From the NCBI GenBank assembly GCA_946122785.1, contig CAMGYJ010000006.1:2608207-2672206 (forward strand): a stretch of DNA of 64,000 bases, in the 5' to 3' direction. Shown piece after piece: positions 33,254-44,494 of the stretch. The translations under genes and the position numbers were made by a program. Source of the DNA: Linum tenue (lineage: Eukaryota; Streptophyta; Magnoliopsida; Malpighiales; Linaceae). Below the pieces are notes generated by a model, which saw only the letters and a program-made list of their open reading frames with translations, was not told the origin of the DNA and did not search any database. Each line of letters starts with the position of its first letter. Within the stretch, counting starts at the first letter, position 1.

Positions 33254-33387
33254 CATACACATGAAAATCAAACTCTCCCGACCAAGAGGTCGGGCCCTGA
33301 TCTAGTACATATTATTATTATACAAACAAACTGTGTGCCTCCTTTTGTGGTGTGATGAATTTGTGTTCTGTTTCGTTGTCCGTGCAG

Positions 33388-33440
33388 CATTTGTGGCTAA
33401 GTTTATGAGCATATACAAGTCTTTCCTGGTGTCGACATAG
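33388..33440 (+). pseudogene. RFC3: RFC3 last exon
   Basis: Behind the acceptor GTTGTCCGTGCAG the frame gives (A)FVAKFMSIYKSFLVST and then TAG at 33438-33440. This matches the C-terminus of RFC3 (FVAKFMSIYK followed by about eight residues). The split Ala codon joins in phase with the end of exon 10 at 4340. It lies 134 bp after the palindromic insertion and 131 bp before the Reina element. In the parent gene this exon would follow a short intron. Confidence 0.8.
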
Positions 33441-33571
33441 ATGATGTGAAGTTTGCGTATGTTGTAATTGTCACATCCTCTCCTCACCCTTAGTGATTTC
33501 TATCGCCAAACATTAGGAAATATCCATGTCCTTCCTTCCCTCCATGTGAGCTTTGCGTTTGCGTGGTTATT

Positions 33572-33835
33572 TGTCACGCTCTGGATCGGTGAAAGCTCTC
33601 GGCAGTGGAATTTGGTAGAAGAAGAAGAAGAAAGGGAAAGTAGGAGAAGAGAAGAGAGAGAGAGAGAAGTGAGAGAGGGAAAAGTTGTTATTGATCTCAG
33701 ATGACCGTTAGGTTGTTACAGGACAGGGTTATATACAATTTCCAAAATATCCCCTTTAGTCCCTATACTTCTGTCAACTCTACTAACAACTTTTATTCTT
33801 TTACATTCAAGTCCCACGTGTTACAACTCCCTCCC
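33572..33835 (-). repeat. Reina 3' LTR (264 bp)
   Basis: Plus-strand ends TGTCACGCTC and CACGTGTTACA. The purine-rich polypurine tract of the element lies at 33837-33851 (minus strand GAAGGGGGAGGGAG). The LTR contains variable GAA and GA repeats and a GTTATATACA region that may act as its TATA box. Confidence 0.9.
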
Positions 33836-33855
33836 CCTTCAGAGCTGACTTGGCC

Positions 33856-34359
33856 TCAAGTCTGGAACTCTGGAAATTTTTGTTTGATCTCATCCAAGAA
33901 CTCCCAAGTAGCGTCCTCCTCAGCTTGATGTGTCCATTGCACAAGTATCTGCGTAGCTGCTGCATTTCTTCTAGCCACAACCCTCCTGGCGAGAATCAAA
34001 GCTGGCTCCACCTTCAATCCCCCATTATCATCTATCTCGGGAAGAGCAGGCTGCGTGTGATGCTGGTGGCCACGAGCACGCTTCAAGAGAGACACATGAA
34101 ACACTGGATGTATAGCAGACCCTTGTGGCAGTTTCAATCGATAAGCCACACTTCCCACCTTCCTTTCAATTTCAAAAGGACCATAAAACTTTGGAGATAG
34201 CTTCTGATTCAACCTGGTAACCACAGAAGACTGCCTGTAAGGCCTGAGCTTCAGGTACACTCGCTCCCCCACTTGAAATGAACGCTCAGTTCGATGAGCA
34301 TCAGCCATCTGCTTCTGGCGATTCTGAGCCTTAGCCAAGTTTGCTCGCAAACACTCCAA
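33856..34359 (-). pseudogene. Reina integrase C-terminus with chromodomain-like tail
   Basis: Carries the GPY/F-type segment KLRPYRQSS, LSPKFYGPFEIERKVG, YRLKLPQGSAIHPVFHVSLL, and a chromodomain-like end (ILARRVVARRNAAATQILVQ, WTHQAEEDATWEFL). The chromodomain steers integration through chromatin binding. It lies in a different frame from the integrase core; between 34360 and 34600 there are an extra T near 34593 and in-frame stops, including TGA where a Trp is expected. Confidence 0.85.
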
Positions 34360-34561
34360 TTAGCTTATGCTGCTGCTGAAGTCTATCTGACACAGCTGCT
34401 ACAGCCAGTAGAGAGTGGATTGGTGAGAGAAAATTGGGAAGGAGCATAGCCATATAAGGCTTCAAAGGGGGTACCCTGTAGACTGGAATGGTAGTTTGTG
34501 TTGTACCATCATTCAGCCAAAGTCAACCATCCAGCCCACTGCTGAGGATTATGATGCACCA

Positions 34562-36736
34562 TTACCACGTAAGTATTCCTCCAAAACAACGATTCACCCT
34601 CTCAGTTTGGCCATCTGACTGAGGGTGATAGGCAGTTGAGTAATGTAACTTGACCCCTTGCAGCTGGAACAAGGTCGACCAGAAGGTGCTGGTAAATAGG
34701 GAATCCCTATCAGACACAATCGACTGTGGTAAACCATGTAATTTGAAGATGCCATCAAAGAAAACTTGGGCCACTGAGACAGCAGTATAGGGCTTGGCCA
34801 AACAGAAGAAGTGGCTGTATTTGGAGAACCTGTCATCCACCACAAACACCACCTCCTTACCTTGTGACTTAGGCAGTCCTTCAATAAAGTCCATGGAATT
34901 GTGTTTCCAAGCCTGATCTGGAATAGGCAGGGGTTGCAGCAAGCCAGGGTAAGGAACATTCTCAGTCTTACACCTCTGACATATATCACAAGCTTGAACA
35001 TACTCCTGCAATTCTTTCTTCAATCCAGGCCACCAAAAGTACCTCTTCAACCTCTGATAGTTAGCTTGCAATCCAGAATGTCCTCCCACAGGTGAGTCAT
35101 GGAATAACTGCATGAGCTGCTTCCTCATGTAACCCCCTGTCCCCACATATAGAGCAGCCTTATGGTACGAAAGGCCTTGCTTAACTGAGTAGAGTTTTGG
35201 ACCAACCATAGGAACTGATGTCTCCATCATAAGTGTCTGCACCACAGAATCCCCCTCATAAGTGCTTTCAATCTCAGCAAGCCAGGCAGGCAAAGTGGCT
35301 GAGATGGCCTGGCAGGACCCTTGATCAGTAAAGTTGGGATGCCTGGACAGGCCATCAGCCACTTTATTGAGTCTACCTTGCCTATACTGGATCTCAAAGT
35401 CCAAACCCAGCAGCTTCACTAACCCCTTTTTCTGTATCTGGGTATGAATCTTCTGACCTAGCAGGTGTTTTAAACTTTCATGATCTGTGATGATAACAAA
35501 CCTGTTCCCTTCTAGGTAGTGCCTCCATTTAGTTACAGCAATCAGGACTGCATGGTATTCCTTTTCATAGGTGGAGAGACCCTGCTTCCTTGGTCCCAAA
35601 GCTTGGCTGTGATATGCCAGTGGTTTACCTCCTTGGGATAGCACAGCTCCAATGCCTATATCACTGGCATCAGTCTCCAGCATAAAAGGTTGGCTGAAAT
35701 CTGGTAAAGCCAGTACTGGAGCCTGCACCATAGCTGCCTTTAGTACTTCAAAAGCCCCCTGAGCTGCTGCAGTCCACTTGAAACTATCCCTCTTCAGTAA
35801 GTCAGTTAAAGGCTTTGCCAGAATGCTATAATTTCTTACAAACTTCCTGTAGTATCCAGTTAGACCCAAAAACCCTCTGAGTGCTTTGATATTCTTAGGG
35901 ACTGGCCAGGACACCATAGCTTCTACCTTACCAGGATCAGTAGAAACACCTTCCTGGTTGATGATGTGACCAAGATAGTCTACTTGAGTCTGACCAAAGG
36001 AACATTTGGAGGGTTTAGCATACAAGGTATGAGCTCTGAGGATGCCCAATGTGATAGCCAAGTGCTCCTTGTGACTGTCTTGATCAGGACTGTACACCAA
36101 AATGTCATCAAAGAAAACCAGTATAAACTTCCTCAAGTGTGGAGCAAAGATCTGATTCATGAGAGCTTGGAAGGTTGCTGGGGCATTTGTCAAACCAAAG
36201 GGCATTACCCTGAATTCATAGTGGCCTTGATGAGTTCTAAAGGCTGTCTTGTGTTGATCTTGAGGGTGCATTCTGATCTGGTGATAGCCTGACAATATAT
36301 CTAGTTTGGTGAAGAATTTGGACCCCCTTAACTCATCCAATAGATCATCAATGACTGGAATTGGAAACTTGTCCTTAATAGTGAGAGAGTTCAGCTGCCT
36401 GTAATCCACACAGAACCTCCATGATCCATCCTTTTTGAGTACCAACAAAACAGGTGATGCATAAGGACTTCTACTGTCCTGTATATACTGGGAATCCATC
36501 ATTTCCTTCACTAAGCGATCCATTTCATTCTTCTGTGGTATTGAATAGCGATAGGGTCTAAGATTCACAGGTTGAGCATTTGGGAGTAGGGGAATAGTAT
36601 GATCACAGGGTCTAGGTGGTAGCAGTGACTTAGGCTTCCCAAACACATCACTAAATTCATTCACTACAGGTTCCAAGAACTCAGGAACCTTACCTGCATT
36701 GGCAGTCTCCACAGAAATGCTGAACAGGTGCCCCAC
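34562..36736 (-). pseudogene. Reina RT-RNase H-integrase
   Basis: Open for 724 codons. RT: FCVDYRQLNSLTIKDKFPIP, LDILSGYHQIRM, and the active site written FFDDILVYS. RNase H: ETDASDIGIGAVLSQ, STYEKEYHAVL, ITDHESLKHLL, ADGLSR. Integrase: zinc domain (HSGLQANYQRLKRYFWW, CDICQRCK), core Asp in SMDFIEGLPKS, VSDRDSLF, and Glu in SDGQTERVNR. The frame is lost near 34593. The first codon in this frame is GTG; the real protein starts upstream in the gag-pro frame, which joins only through a frameshift near 36740. Confidence 0.9.
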
Positions 36737-37547
36737 CAGTGTAGCTGGTGGTCTTCTTGATCATCTTTTGTAAAGTCTTCCCCGATATGGACTTGCACTG
36801 AGCCATATCATGCACTCCCTGCAATTGACACTCCTGTCCATCCCAGTCAAAGAACAACTGAAGGTTGATGAAATCAAATTTGACTGGACTAATAGTTTTC
36901 AACCAGTCCAAACCCAATACCACATCATTAGTTCCCAGACTCAGGATCCTCATGTCAAATGTGAACTTGTGGTTCTGCATTTCCCAACAAAAGTCTTTAC
37001 AAACCATACTGCTCAGCAGAATTGTGCCATCAGCCAGCTTAACTCTCAGGGGAGATTCTGCCTGCACCATCTTGCACTTGAGATCCATGGCCTTCTTTTC
37101 ACTCAAAAAGGTGTGTGTGCTGCCAGTATCAATGAGCACATATATTATGTCCTTCTTGACCTTACCCTTCACAATCAATGAATTGGAGAGGCCTCCACTG
37201 CTTAGAGCCTGCATTGATACTTCCACAATCTCAGGTTGCTGATCTTCCACGAGAACCTCATCCATATCCTCATCATCCATTACACTCCAGTCTTCTGGTG
37301 CTACTATCTCCCCCTCTTCTGCCTGCATCACATTTAACTGTTTCTTAGTATCACACACATGACCAAAATAGTATTTATCCCCGCATTTGTAACAAGCTCC
37401 TTTGGCATAATTCGGTTTGTTGCTGGTAGATGCCTGAGCTTTTCCCAAATTGGGAGGCCGAATGCTAGGCCCTTCCCATTTCAGAGCATTAGGATTGATT
37501 CCTTGCACCACTGGTGGAACTGAACACATGCCATTGCCCATTCCCAA
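36690..37547 (-). pseudogene. Reina Gag zinc knuckle and protease
   Basis: A CCHC knuckle (CYKCGDKYYFGHVC) is followed by an acidic linker and a retropepsin with YVLIDTGSTHTFLSEKKA and later DVVLGLDWLKT. It lies in another frame than gag because a 170-bp tandem duplication separates them, and in another frame than RT because of a shift near 36740. Confidence 0.85.
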
Positions 37548-37803
37548 TCGTCATTTCCTTCGCTTAGCTTCATTTGTTGTCTCCTCCAACTGTGCCAGTT
37601 GGAACGCATGAGCTAAAGTCACTGGCTGCCACTGCTAGGCCCTTCCCATTTTCGAGCATTAGGATTGATTCCTTGCACCACTGGTAGAACTGAACGCATG
37701 CCATTGCCCATTCCCAATCGCCATTTCCTTCGCTTAGCTTCATTTGCTGTCTCCTCCAACTGTGCCAGTTGGAACGCATGAGCTAAAGTCACTGGCTGCC
37801 ACA
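37464..37803. repeat. 170-bp tandem duplication inside Reina gag
   Basis: 37464-37633 and 37634-37803 are two near-identical copies starting GCTAGGCCCTTCCCATTT. 170 is not a multiple of three, so the duplication shifts the reading frame and repeats the QLAQLEETANEAKRRKWRLG-coding part of Gag. Confidence 0.9.
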
Positions 37804-38683
37804 TCTTGATCACCGGCCTGAGTTCTTCCTCTAGTCCACTGACGAAGCTAGAGATGAAATACTGCTCCCCCAACACTGGATTATACCGTACCATTTGTGA
37901 CTTCAGCTCCTCGAATTTCTCCTGATAGTCAGCCAACGAACCTCTTTGACGAAGCTTATTGAACTCCTCTACAATACCTCCAAATTCTCGATCACCAAAT
38001 CTGCCACACAAATCTCTCACAAATTCTTCCCAAATCCAATCCCTATGCTCGATTTTCCATCCCTCAAACCAGATATCTGGACGACGATCAAAGTAAATGG
38101 AAGCCATTCGTACTTTCTGCTCATCAGGAATAGCATAAATGTCGAACAACTTCTCACACTTCCGAATCCAATCCCTAGGATTATCACCTCTAAACTGAGG
38201 AAAATCGATGCGAGGCAACCGAATCTAATAATTACCTCGTGGTTGACCTAAAACGTGACCCTGCTCTGCATCCAGATTGTCCTGAGCAAAGCCTCGCTGC
38301 TGTGGTGGTGGAACGGCCCCTGGCTGTTGAATTGGCAGAGGCAAGAGACCCCGGCCGTCATGACGAGCTAGTTGCTGATCGGCGGCCACCTCCGGCCGAA
38401 CTTGAAGAACCTCCAATCGACGAATGATCTCCTGGATATTCTGATCCATTTGAGCAAATCGAGCGACGGAACGATCCTCCATTCCATCCAAACGAGTGTT
38501 AATCACAGCAAATTGCTGCGAATGACCTTCAGATCTCGCCATTATCTCCTGCAGCTAAGTCGATTGAGCTCGATTCTGATCTTCCAACGTCGTGATCTGA
38601 TTGTGAAAAGCGGATTCTGCTTCCATCGTCTGAGTAGAAAACGCGCTCAAACGATCGTCGAGCTGACGCACTGTCGTCGCCAT
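37619..38683 (-). pseudogene. Reina Gag
   Basis: ATG at 38683 (MATTVRQLDDRLSAF) lies just after the primer site. A helical N-terminal part is followed by a Retrotrans_gag domain: RIDFPQFRGDNPRDWIRKCE, then GSLADYQEKFEELKSQMVRY and FISSFVSGLEEELRPVIKMW. Two in-frame TAG stops (38557-38555 and 38227-38225) and the 170-bp duplication break it. Confidence 0.88.
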
Positions 38684-38693
38684 GGCCGAGAGA

Positions 38694-38707
38694 TGGCTCT
38701 GATACCA
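38694..38707 (-). promoter_or_regulatory. Reina primer binding site, initiator Met tRNA
   Basis: Minus-strand TGGTATCAGAGCCA lies three bases from the 5' LTR and is complementary to the 3' end of plant initiator tRNA-Met. Confidence 0.9.
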
Positions 38708-38710
38708 ACT

Positions 38711-38949
38711 TGTCACGCTCTGGATCGGTGAAAGCTCTCGACAGTGGAATTTGGTAGAAGAAGAAGAAAGGGAAAGTAGGAGAAGAGAAGAGAGAGAGAG
38801 AGGAAAAAGTTGTTATTGATCTCAGATGACCGTTAGGTTGTTACTGGACAGGGTTATATACAATTGCCAAATATCCCCTTTAGTCCCTATACTTCTGTCA
38901 ACTCTACTAACATCTTTTATTCTTTTACATTCAAGTCCCACGTGTTACA
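38711..38949 (-). repeat. Reina 5' LTR (239 bp)
   Basis: Same ends as the other LTR. It is 25 bp shorter, mostly in the GAA/GA simple repeats; outside these I see only a handful of differences. Confidence 0.9.
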
Positions 38950-38954
38950 TTATT

Positions 38955-40530
38955 TCATTCTTTAAATTTTATTGCTACTCTGTAGTGTAGGGTAAAAGAT
39001 TCCAAGGGCGACAATTCTGTTCTTATAAAACAAGTTGTGCTCCAAGTCCTCCCTCGAGTTTTGGTTAAATCGAAAGCGTATGTGCTTAGTCTACCATTCT
39101 CATGCACGGTTATAGAGTGGGGAAGCAATAAGGACTGATATAGAGCCAAATCAAAAGCATATGGATGCCAACTTCGGGGTCGGACCGACCATATATGGAC
39201 AGGATAGGGTGGTAAAAGAGGAGGAACATAGCCGGATGAAAGCTCCATTGTTGGATTTGGCTTCGATTTTGTGTTTATTTTTGTTTTTGAGATTAGAAAC
39301 AATGTTTCGCCCAATTTTCCTGGCCGGAACTTGTATGCAGCACTTATAGTGCATGCATAAAAGGTTTGGAACTTTTCCTCTGGGTTTCTGCTTCATTCAA
39401 GTCTTAATTCAAGTAAGAACAAGTCCTTATCATCCCCATCGGGATAGATGGCCCGCCTTGCTGCGGGTCAGCACCTCGGGCTCTCTTTCTTTGCGTATGT
39501 TGTAACATATAAGGTAACCATCTTTAAAAACTTGAAACAAGAGGTCAGGTGAGTTATAACTTAATGAATATAAATTCTCAAATTAGAAACAAAGTTTGGC
39601 CTGTCTTTGTAGTGATAATACCCAAACACAGTGTTGATTCCACAAACTGAACGTGGAAGCCAAGCTTAGCAACTCATCGAAGAAATAAAGTCGCCAATGG
39701 CAATTTGAAACAAAAAAGATGGAACTCTTGTGCAATCCTACACCTGGAGGAAGGCTCAAGGAGTATACGTTGAAGCTCGCCCACGATCAAGGCGATATTG
39801 ATTGATACAAGGACAGATTCGAGCTTGGTTTTCTCGGCCAAAACTCTTCAACCAAAACTAGTGACAAGACTTAGTTTTAGGGTTTTCAATTTTGTGTATT
39901 CAACTCAACTGAGTTTTACAATACATTTGTAGGCCTTAAATAGAGATTACAAACAGTCTGGAAAGCAAAAGAAACCGAAATAAACAAGGTAATCCAAAAT
40001 AGTTCCAATCCTAACACAATACGGAAACTTAAAGTGCAAGTAACAAACTGGTGTTGATGCCAACTTTGAGACCCTCGTCCTCCATCCTCCCGACTCCAAT
40101 TGGCTCACCCAATACCTTGTTTCTGTACTAGAAAATGCCAGCTTTCGTGTAAGCTAAACGTTGGAACTTGATTCCCCTCCATTCATCGTCCCTCGAACTT
40201 CAAAGTGAGCTTCCTGCAACAACTCCATGCCTTGGACAAATCCTGCAGTTTGCCTGTGCTGCCATAGGGTTTTGTCGAGCTTTAAAACACCACTTTCTAG
40301 CCTTATTTCGAGGTTCCAGACATTCCAACCTGTTCATCAACTTGCAAGGTTCAACCCAAACCTTTCCATTACCATTTCTATCATACCAATCGCCCAAACC
40401 ATTTGCGTAAAGAAGGCTACCCGAAACAGTCTCATGACTTAGCCAAAATTCCATGTTCTTCAAGTGTGTAGGGTTAGCTTCTTTGGCAATCCCAAGAATG
40501 ATGGAAGAGGGTTTTGAGATCATATCATGT
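38955..40530. other. No clear gene; possible minus-strand LTR fragment
   Basis: Read on the minus strand, 40000-39700 has CTATTTAAGGCCTACAAATG, then a U5-like run with AAAACCCTAAAACTAAGTC, reminiscent of a retrotransposon LTR promoter, but no partner or ends are visible. A 114-codon minus-strand frame (40200-40544) looks protein-like (LSHETVSGSLLYANGLGDWY) but I do not recognise it. Confidence 0.35.
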
Positions 40531-40649
40531 AGCGGGCCTGTCAAAATATGAATGAGGTTTGAGTACTAAGACATTTTCAACTGGTAAGTAGTAGGCCTAG
40601 CCCAACAAACTAGATCAACCATCGCGCGGTTGAAGGGTGCGAAGGCAGC
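40531..40649 (+). repeat. Copy of PTAR1 upstream sequence (fragment 1)
   Basis: Aligns with 55950-56075 and, inverted, with 52020-52140. Shared phrases include GAGTACTAAGACATTTTCAA and GCGGTTGAAGGGTGCGAAGG. Homology stops where the Mutator-like element starts. Confidence 0.75.
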
Positions 40650-43600
40650 CGAAAAAGTTAAACTGCTAACATGTCTTTTTGTTATTAGATACTAACATAG
40701 TTGGATGGAGGCCCACGTGGAGGCCCTATAAATCAAAGGGATGAGCTATGGGCTCACTTAAGTGAGTTATTGTGGCTTTTTTGCCCAAACTGAACCCATA
40801 GTCGAGCCGGTTTAAGAGCTGAGTTTGTGAGCTGGGTCCACCAAAATTTTGGGCGGGAATTGTGAGAGGAAGGTAAGGGGGAATTGGGAGAGCTGGGTCC
40901 ACCAATTCTTATTCTTTCTCAAGCTCCTCTTTCTCTTCTCTTCCAATGGTAGTGTGATATTAGTTGGCAAATGATTGAATATTAGTTTTTTTAGTTTGTA
41001 TTTTTGTTTTAAATCAGTATTTTTGTTTTGAATTAGTAATACGGTTTGTCATGAGCTTATAATAGTTTAAGATAGATCGAACATTAGTTTGTAGATAATT
41101 ATATTCATTCTTAACCAAATAATTATCCAGGGCCACTAGTTTATATGGTCGGATATTTGTCTGGGCGGTATGGATATTTGTTTTTTCATGAACGAATATT
41201 ATATGCGATGTATATTAGTTTGCGAAGTAATGGATATTGTGTCTTTCATCAAAATTAAACACACTATCAAGTCCTAACACATAAGGCTTGCAACCTTAGT
41301 TAGGGCTGCCCCGCGAGGGCCCATGGACCGAAGGTCTATGAAACATTAATAGTAGGAGAGTGAGTGTCTTCCAGACCCTGATATTAGTCTGTTTGTGATT
41401 TCAGATATTAGCTTATGTGGTTGCAATATTAGTAAGGGTATCAAGGATATTTGTTCGTTTAAGGGAGGATATTATTTCTGGTGTGGATAGATGTTAGTCT
41501 GGACGCCACAGATATTTCTTTGAGAAAGGAAGGGTATTTGTTTTGTGGTGAATGGGTATTTGTCTGGGCGGTATGGATGTTTGTTTTTTATGAACATGTA
41601 TTTTATGCGATGTATATTAGTTTGTAACTATTAACATGTGACCCCTATGGTTACTATTTCCATGTGAACCTTGTTCTAACTATTCAAATGTCATATTTGT
41701 TTATTTAAGCATCTACCATCACATTCATCAAGTATGGTTTCTAGTATCACGAACTTAGTACTAGTAGGAGAGTGAGTGTCTTCCAGACCCTGATATTATT
41801 CCGTTTGTGATTTCGGATATTAGCTTATGTGGTTGCAATATTAGTAAGGGTGTCAAGTATATTTGTTCGTTTAAGGGAGGATATTATTTCTGGTGTAGAT
41901 GGATGTTAGTCTGGGCGTCAAAGATATGTGTTTGAGAAAGGAAGGATATTTGCTTTGTGGTGAATGAGTATTTGTTTGGGCGGTGTGGATGTTTGTTTTT
42001 TATGAACATGTATTTTATGCGATGGATATTAGTTTGTAACTATTCACATGTGAACATTATGGTCACTATTCCCAGGTGAACCTTGTACTAACTATTCAAA
42101 TGTCATCTTTGTTTATTTAAGCATCTACCATCACATTCATAAAGTATGGTTTCTAGTATCACGAACTTAGTTAATCATATTACACCAATTTATGGTTTAG
42201 GTTTTATCGTTTGGTGATTATTGTTTAGGGTTTAGTGTTTTGTGTTTTACGGTTTAGGATTAGTCGTATATGGTCGCATATTAAACTGGTTGGTGTGGGT
42301 ATTTGTTGTTTTATTAGTTGATATTAGTCTTGGCTTTAATGATATTAGTTCATAATGTTTGGATATTGTTTTATCTCTAATGAATCTTATGATTTTTACT
42401 AGTGGATATTATCTTTTTTTTTAAATAAATCATGGATATTATCTTAGTCAATCATATTACACCAATTTATGGTTTAGGTATTCCCATGTGATTCTTTGTT
42501 TATTTAAGCATCTACCATCACATTCATCAAGTATGGTTTCTAGTATCACGAACTTAGTCAATCATATAACACCAATTTATGGTTTAGGTTTTATGGTTTG
42601 GTGATTATGGATTAGGGTTCAGGGGTTTAGTGTTTTGCGTTTTACGGTTTAGGATTAGTCGTATGTGGTCGGATATTAAACTGGTTGGTGTGGGTATTTG
42701 TTGTTTTATTAGTTAATATTAGTCTTGGCTTTAATGATATTAATTCATAATGTTTGGATATTGTTTTATCTGAAATGGATATTATCATTTTTACTAGTGG
42801 ATATTTGATATTATCTTAGGGTTTCATTCCAAACACATCAATATCAAGTAATCATTTAACAAATATCTAGACCTCACAGAACAAATATCAGGGAACTAAT
42901 ATCCATACATGGCAGAGTAATGTCCTGATTGAGGAAAAAAATATCAATACATCACATAACTAATATCTGGACAACCAATTACATACTAGAATCCATATCA
43001 TCAACAAATAGAAACCCCAGATACCCAAGTCTAATCCCAGCTACATGGGCGTTATAGTGCCAAAGTAGGAGGTTGGCCGCAATGAGTTCTCCTCGTCTTC
43101 CATTATGCAAAATCCCTCAAGCACATAGAAATATCCTGTAAGCATAGAGAAATATCCATTAAAGAGCAGACAAATATCCAAATATGGAGGACAAATATCC
43201 AGGCATGATATTTTCAATATCTGGACAGCACATAACAATATCCACGTATTAAAAAAGTAGTATTCCAAGCATGCTAACTGTTATCCACTATGAAAGAAAC
43301 TAATATTCTAGATCTACAAATCGAATCCCAGATCTCAACCAAAACCAAGAATCCCCAACTCGACAAAAAAAATCAATGAAACCCTAACTTCGTATCCACA
43401 AACAAAATCAACAAATAAGGAAGGAGAAGAAGCGTACCTTAGTATGTGAAGTTGTTCTTTGATCAACGACCTTCCCTTCGAAAAGCTTCTTGCCCCTTTT
43501 TCCCTGAATGAAAATAGATAAATCGCCTTCAGAGAGAGAGACAGAGAGAGGATACCGTCGCCGTCGTCTTCTTCCTCACCGCCGTCTACAAAGAGGATTT

Positions 43601-43905
43601 TGGTTCGTATTGAGAGAGGAAGGAGGAGGAAACAAAAAGATTTTTGAGGAGAGAGAAAGAAACTGAAAAGTGATGGAGAAAAAAGAGGAGACTAATAATT
43701 TTTTTTTTGAATTTTGAATTTGTGGGTCTCTTTTCTGAGTTGGGTCATGGGAATGAGCCAGCCGAACCGGTCAGCTACCCTCCTCCTCTCAAATACCCAA
43801 ACTAATCATTCCCAACCGTCGGATCTTGGCTTGCCCACATGGTACGTGGACACCAATCTGTCCCTGTTAGTATATATATCCCTGTTAGCACCATAACTAA
43901 GCTGG
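40650..43905. mobile_element. Non-autonomous Mutator-like element with inverted subterminal arrays
   Basis: The left end and the reverse complement of the right end align: GTTA..TGCTAACA, then TACTAACA, then a CACGTGG/CACGTAC block, over about 80 bp. The left two thirds are packed with GATATTAGT/GATATTTGT motifs on the plus strand; from about 42820 to 43330 the same motif appears on the minus strand (ACTAATATC, ACAAATATC). The right end also exists in a second copy at 47640-48780. No transposase is encoded. It has split a copy of the PTAR1 5' region; I find no clean target duplication. Confidence 0.5.
41351..42174. repeat. 412-bp tandem duplication inside the Mutator-like element
   Basis: Units 41351-41762 and 41763-42174 both begin AGTAGGAGAGTGAGTGTCTT and share TCTGGGCG and ATATTAGTTTGTAAC segments. 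A further diverged block starting near CAATCATATTACACCAATTT recurs at 42175, 42447 and 42560. Confidence 0.8.
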
Positions 43906-44494
43906 TTGTTCGCCGGCAGCTCTCGCCGTCCGCTTCCCCTTCGGCCGAGTTTCGACCAAGGTTGTCAAACCGCGGGTCGACCCGGACCCGGACGAACTAG
44001 TGGGTCATGGGTCAATGGGTCACTCGTTTTAGCCCGGTTTAGCCCGGAAATATGGAAAATGTAATTATATTATACTTATCCTGAATCCAACATAAAAAAA
44101 AATGCAACACTACTTCAACTCCAACACACTTAAATAACATCAACTTAAATTCAACAACACTTAAATCATTCACATAACATCAACTTAAATCCATCATAGT
44201 TAAAAATTCAAGGCGGATGCGGAGTCCGCAGAAATGGCGACGCAACGGCCAACGGGGCTCAGGAAGAGCAACCCGTTGACCCGCTCCAACGGGCTAACCG
44301 GCCGGGCCAACCAGGGTTTGCCCGGGTCTCTCCGGGTTGACTATTTCCGGGCTGACCTGAAAATGGGTTGGTATGGCCCGTTTTTTTGGCCGGGTCCTGG
44401 CTAATCCGGGTCGACCCGCGGGTTGACAACCTTGGTTTCGACAGAGTGTTTTTTCTTCCCAACTTGGGTTTGGAATGATAGGGATGAAATCTCT
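43906..44494 (+). repeat. Copy of PTAR1 5' leader (fragment 2), split by a MITE
   Basis: TTCGCCGGCAGCTCTCGCCG to AACTTGGGTTTGGAATGAT matches 56115-56205 (5' leader of the PTAR1 copy) and 48782-48880. A 478-bp MITE interrupts it at 43957. Confidence 0.78.
43957..44434. mobile_element. hAT-type MITE (CAAGGTTGTCAA class), 478 bp
   Basis: Terminal inverted repeats CAAGGTTGTCAAACCGCGGG and its partner CCCGCGGGTTGACAACCTTG. The target duplication GTTTCGAC is perfect (43949-43956 and 44435-44442). The paralogous site at about 48818 and the PTAR1 leader at 56155 have one GTTTCGAC and no insert. GGGTC/GACCC repeats fill the interior. Confidence 0.9.

Larger units (their letters stand above)
4341..33387. 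other. RFC3 terminal intron, about 29 kb, filled with nested transposons
   Basis: Exon 10 ends with CACCTTGAAG followed by a GT donor at 4341. The next expected residues of RFC3 (AFVAKFMSIYK) appear only at 33388, behind a good pyrimidine-rich acceptor. Everything between is transposon sequence, a SAR1 exon fragment and AT-rich DNA. The join G|CA restores the Ala codon, so the two pieces are in phase. Confidence 0.75.
33572..38949 (-). mobile_element. Reina-type chromovirus, complete with target duplication but defective
   Basis: Two short LTRs (33572-33835 and 38711-38949) bound a 5.4-kb element. TTATT flanks both sides (33567-33571 and 38950-38954), a perfect 5-bp target duplication. It has an iMet-tRNA primer site, gag, protease, RT-RNase H-integrase and a C-terminal chromodomain-like segment. 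The small size and short LTRs fit the Reina lineage of chromoviruses. The LTRs are very similar, differing mainly in GAA/GA repeat length, so insertion is fairly recent; yet gag and pol are broken. Confidence 0.9.
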
